From positions 1 to 47,376 of the forward strand of contig JAFYMC010000016.1 in assembly GCA_017556805.1 (NCBI GenBank): DNA of 47,376 nt, given 5' to 3'. Origin of the DNA: Lachnospiraceae bacterium (GTDB lineage: Bacteria; Bacillota; Clostridia; Lachnospirales; Lachnospiraceae). The notes under the pieces are model-generated. The model made no database searches. It had not been told where the DNA came from and was given only the letters and a program-made list of their open reading frames with translations. Position numbers and translations under genes: made by a program. Of the stretch, positions 44,474-47,376 are shown one piece after another (the first letter of the stretch is position 1; the number at the start of each line of letters is the position of its first letter).

Positions 44474-45337
44474 CTATTCCTTAATACCGGAACTTGCCAT
44501 CGTCTCTAAGATGTTACTCTCGGAGAAGATGAAGATACCGATCGGTACAATCATCATGAACAGACCAACCGCTGCACCGGCACCCGCACGTGCAACACCG
44601 CCGGCGGTAACCTGGGAAAGTGCATACGGAAGAGTCTTTAATTCCTCGGAATAAATATAGGTGGACTGTGCATTGTTCCACAGCTCCTGTACTGCGAAGA
44701 TAATCAAGGTCAACCATGCCGGCTTAACGTTCGGCATTACGATCTTTGTGAAGATACCCCACTCCTTCGCGCCATCGATTCTTGCTGCCTCAAGCAGGGA
44801 ATCCGGAAGACCGTCCATAAACTGCTTCATAAGGAAGAGACCCATCGGAGCGGCAAGTGCCGGAATAATCGGAGCCATATAGGTATCGATCCAACCAAGC
44901 TTCGCAAATACGAGGTACAACGGAATCTGAGTAACGTAACCGTTAAACATAATTGCCGTAGTAATCATGGCGAACAGCTTTCTTCCACCCGGGAAGTCGT
45001 ACTTTGCAAGTACATAAGCACCCATGGAAGCAATCAAGAGACGACCTGCGGTACCAATTGCCGTAATAAATACGGTGTTGAATATGTATCTGGAAAACGG
45101 CACCCAGGACTGGCCCATAATTACGAACAGGTCTTTAAAGTTACCGGTCGTAGGGTTACGAACCAAAATAGTCTGTGGGAACTTATAAAGTTCATCTAAC
45201 GGCTTAAATGCCTGACATATCTGCATGACAAGCGGAATAGCAAACATTACGCCGAACAGTATTAAAATGATATATACGCCGAGGTCGCCGCCACGGGAAC
45301 GTCCCGGCTGTCTGCGCTTTAATCTAATCTTTTTCAT
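44474..45337 (-). CDS. ABC sugar transporter permease (MalG type), second system
   Basis: 287 residues, six membrane helices, EAA loop LEAARIDGAKEWGIFTKIVMP at about 190-210, C-terminus METMASSGIKE-like. ATG follows AAGGAGAG. Different in sequence from the permease at 37817-38818, so the locus has two full importers. Confidence 0.94.
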   Translation of the reverse strand: MKKIRLKRRQPGRSRGGDLGVYIILILFGVMFAIPLVMQICQAFKPLDELYKFPQTILVRNPTTGNFKDLFVIMGQSWVPFSRYIFNTVFITAIGTAGRLLIASMGAYVLAKYDFPGGRKLFAMITTAIMFNGYVTQIPLYLVFAKLGWIDTYMAPIIPALAAPMGLFLMKQFMDGLPDSLLEAARIDGAKEWGIFTKIVMPNVKPAWLTLIIFAVQELWNNAQSTYIYSEELKTLPYALSQVTAGGVARAGAGAAVGLFMMIVPIGIFIFSESNILETMASSGIKE

Positions 45338-45398
45338 CGCTTCTCTCCTTTTCTGTTTTCAAAACACTGTATGCTTCATTCTTATCAGTAAGCCGGGA

Positions 45399-46343
45399 TT
45401 AGTTTCCGACTCTCATTAACAACTTCTGTATTGCCTTGTTGCAAAGAAGCATTGCAAGGAAGAGAACCGTTGCGATTGCAGACGCATAACCCATCTCGAA
45501 ACGGACACTACCGTAGTCCTTTAAGTGGGTAACAACGGTATGTACCGCGTAGTCCGTACTCGGATTACCACACAACTGCTCCGGAATATCGGATACGTTG
45601 AATGCAGAGGTAATAGAGTTGATAGCACCGAACATAAGCATCGGCTTCATGCTCGGAAGGGTGATGTACCACAGCTCCTGCATACGATTCTTTAAACCGT
45701 CTACATAAGCCGCCTCATACTGAGAACGGTCAAGGCCCTGGAAACCTGCTACGAAACCAAGGAAACCGGCACCCAAACTGGACCATACGGATACAACAAT
45801 TACAACGATTAACATGTACTGCGGATTGGATAACCAAAGAATCGGCTCCACACCGAATACCTGCAACAGGGAGTTAATCCAACCGTACGGATCGTTGTTG
45901 AAGATAATCTTCCAAATTGCCATGGTGGAGGCTACCGCAAGGGACGGTGCGTAGAATACAACGACCGCAACCGCTCTTAAGTAACGCGGCAATTCATTAA
46001 TCATCCATGCGAACAGGAAGGATGCAAGATAACCTACCGGTCCGATGATACCTGCCAATACGAAAGTATTCTTAACGGATGTCAGGAATACATCATCGGC
46101 AAGGACTAAGTTGATATAGTTCTGCAAGCCACGGAACTGCGGCGGCTCCAATACGTTAAAGTAAGTGAAGCTCAAGAACAGGGACATTGCAATCGGAACG
46201 ATGTAACACAATGTGAACAGTAACAGGTAAGGCAGAATGAACAGGTAACAGGTCTTATTCGCCTTTGCCTTTTTCCACATAATCTGACGTTCCATCTTCT
46301 TCTTACGCATATAAAGTGCGAGTGTACTATTTTTATTACTCAT
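45399..46343 (-). CDS. ABC sugar transporter permease (MalF type), second system
   Basis: 314 residues. A basic N-terminus (MRKKKMERQIMWKKAKANK) and six helices, with EAA loop YEAAYVDGLKNRMQELWYI at about 210-228. ATG at 46343 has AAGGAGG upstream; nine in-frame codons before it are not needed. It is 13 bases from the solute-binding gene. Confidence 0.94.
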   Translation of the reverse strand: MSNKNSTLALYMRKKKMERQIMWKKAKANKTCYLFILPYLLLFTLCYIVPIAMSLFLSFTYFNVLEPPQFRGLQNYINLVLADDVFLTSVKNTFVLAGIIGPVGYLASFLFAWMINELPRYLRAVAVVVFYAPSLAVASTMAIWKIIFNNDPYGWINSLLQVFGVEPILWLSNPQYMLIVVIVVSVWSSLGAGFLGFVAGFQGLDRSQYEAAYVDGLKNRMQELWYITLPSMKPMLMFGAINSITSAFNVSDIPEQLCGNPSTDYAVHTVVTHLKDYGSVRFEMGYASAIATVLFLAMLLCNKAIQKLLMRVGN

Positions 46344-46356
46344 GTCATCCTCCTTT

Positions 46357-47376
46357 CTACTCGATTTCAATCTCTAAACCGAACTCTTCACGTTTCTTCG
46401 TGATTTCGTCGTTAATAGTATCTACATAGTCAAGTAAGGTCTCACGCGGGTCCTGCTTCTCGTTGTAAACCTTACGAGCTGCATTAGTAATGTGACGGGT
46501 TACAAAGTATCCACCCGGAATTTCCGGAACCTGCTCGGTCCAGGACCACTGCTCCTTTAAGACTGCCATTTCATCCGCACTCCACGGAAGTTCTTCGAAG
46601 GAAATCTTATTTGCGGTCTGGAATCTTGCAGCAGAGCCCATTACTGCCTCAAGCTCACGACCGTATCTGGTCTGTGTCTCGGAATCGGTCCACCACTTCA
46701 TGAATTCCCAACACTTCTGGGTCATTTCCTCGGAACGCTCATCATCCTTCAGAATCATGTTCGCCGTACCCCAGGAGGATGCGGAACGGTCAATGGTACC
46801 GTCCTCCAGCTCCGTACCAGGGATCAGGGAGAACTCCCAGAGACCTCTGATTTCCGGTGCGGATACTACCAGGGTATTGTAGGTATCGTAGTCCTGCATA
46901 CCGATCGGCATCTCACCGGAACGGAAACGGTTTGCAAAGTCGTATGCCATCGGAAGTCCGTAATGGCTGTAGAATCTGGTGTACATCTCAAATGCTGCGA
47001 TACCTGCCTCGCTGGCAAGAGTACTCTTGGTCAGCTTGTCGTTATACATGGTACCGCCGTTCTGATATACCAGTGCGATATAAGTGGAAAGGTCCGGATT
47101 CGCCGTACCGGAAATCAAACGCTCGGTAGACGGAATCGCAACCTCAAGGTTGTTCTGCTGTAAGGTCGGTAACATATCGATAAGGTCATTCCAGGTATCC
47201 GGGGCCTCTACACCCAGCTCCTCCATAATGTCGTTACGATAGAACATTACGTTATAAACGTGGGTCAACGGAATACCGTACAAATCGCCTTCGAAATAGT
47301 ACGGAGCCATTGCACTGGCCGGATACTGAGCTACTACCTCTTCCCAGCCTTCGAACCGGTTCAGCGGTTCAGCCGC
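46357..47376 (-). CDS. ABC-importer solute-binding protein (partial, N-terminus beyond window)
   Basis: The frame is open from the right edge to a stop at 46357 (339 residues seen). Family-1 features: YGIPLTHVYNVMFYRNDIMEE, GVEAPDTWNDLIDML, FRSGEMPIGMQDYDTYNTL, and WEFMKWWTDSETQTRYGRELE. The signal peptide and first part of the fold lie outside. It serves the permeases at 44474-46343. Confidence 0.92.
   Translation of the reverse strand, partial: AAEPLNRFEGWEEVVAQYPASAMAPYYFEGDLYGIPLTHVYNVMFYRNDIMEELGVEAPDTWNDLIDMLPTLQQNNLEVAIPSTERLISGTANPDLSTYIALVYQNGGTMYNDKLTKSTLASEAGIAAFEMYTRFYSHYGLPMAYDFANRFRSGEMPIGMQDYDTYNTLVVSAPEIRGLWEFSLIPGTELEDGTIDRSASSWGTANMILKDDERSEEMTQKCWEFMKWWTDSETQTRYGRELEAVMGSAARFQTANKISFEELPWSADEMAVLKEQWSWTEQVPEIPGGYFVTRHITNAARKVYNEKQDPRETLLDYVDTINDEITKKREEFGLEIEIE

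Overview
The window looks like a chromosome segment of an anaerobic Firmicute of class Clostridia, most likely family Lachnospiraceae (inferred from gene content and protein style, not from a search). Supporting traits are a rubrerythrin, a CwlD-type amidase, a MecA adaptor, an ATP synthase c subunit of the sodium-binding type, strong AGGAGG ribosome sites with frequent GTG and TTG starts, and a xylan-type GH3/ABC-transporter locus. No rRNA, tRNA, CRISPR array, transposase or phage gene was seen. Almost everything is on the minus strand; only a DUF402 gene and mecA are on the plus strand.

Layout. (1) 1-3376: thiamine thiazole operon thiS-thiF-thiG-thiH (thiH runs off the left edge) behind one promoter, two complete TPP riboswitches in series, each with its own intrinsic terminator, and a leader carrying a duplicated 44-bp repeat. 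(2) 3413-5490: an XRE regulator, a small protein sharing its C-terminal domain, and a Fic-family gene whose promoter is covered by inverted-repeat operators. (3) 5521-15445: a same-strand run of small single-domain genes (MerR/TipAS, HAD, VOC, YitT, three GNATs, S51 peptidase, nucleotidyltransferase, P-loop kinase, lipoprotein, unknown protein, alpha/beta hydrolase) ending in a Phd/ParE-type toxin-antitoxin pair. (4) 15631-15917: a 290-bp nested inverted-repeat element without a gene. (5) 15960-23387: the ATP synthase operon atpZ-atpI-B-E-F-H-A-G-D-C. (6) 23668-31299: DUF402 protein, rubrerythrin, a HicAB module with a frameshifted hicA, rpiB, Sua5/TsaC, CwlD-like amidase, GH18 protein, and a Ser/Thr kinase with a second domain. 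(7) 31584-32318: mecA. (8) 32437-47376: a 15-kb unidirectional carbohydrate locus with two ABC importers lacking their own ATPase, a DUF5696 lipoprotein, a Yip1-like membrane protein, an NHL/TPR membrane-anchored protein, a GH10-like lipoprotein with altered catalytic residues, and a cytoplasmic GH3 enzyme.

How parts work together. The thi genes make the thiazole half of thiamine under double TPP control. The carbohydrate locus plausibly captures and imports xylan-derived or related oligosaccharides and cleaves them inside with the GH3 enzyme; the surface proteins DUF5696, Yip1, NHL/TPR and the altered GH10 are the least understood part and the best candidate for an undescribed system. Other points worth checking are the nested palindromic element, the Fic protein with glutamine in place of the catalytic histidine plus its triple operator set, and the kinase with a degenerate MinD-like domain.
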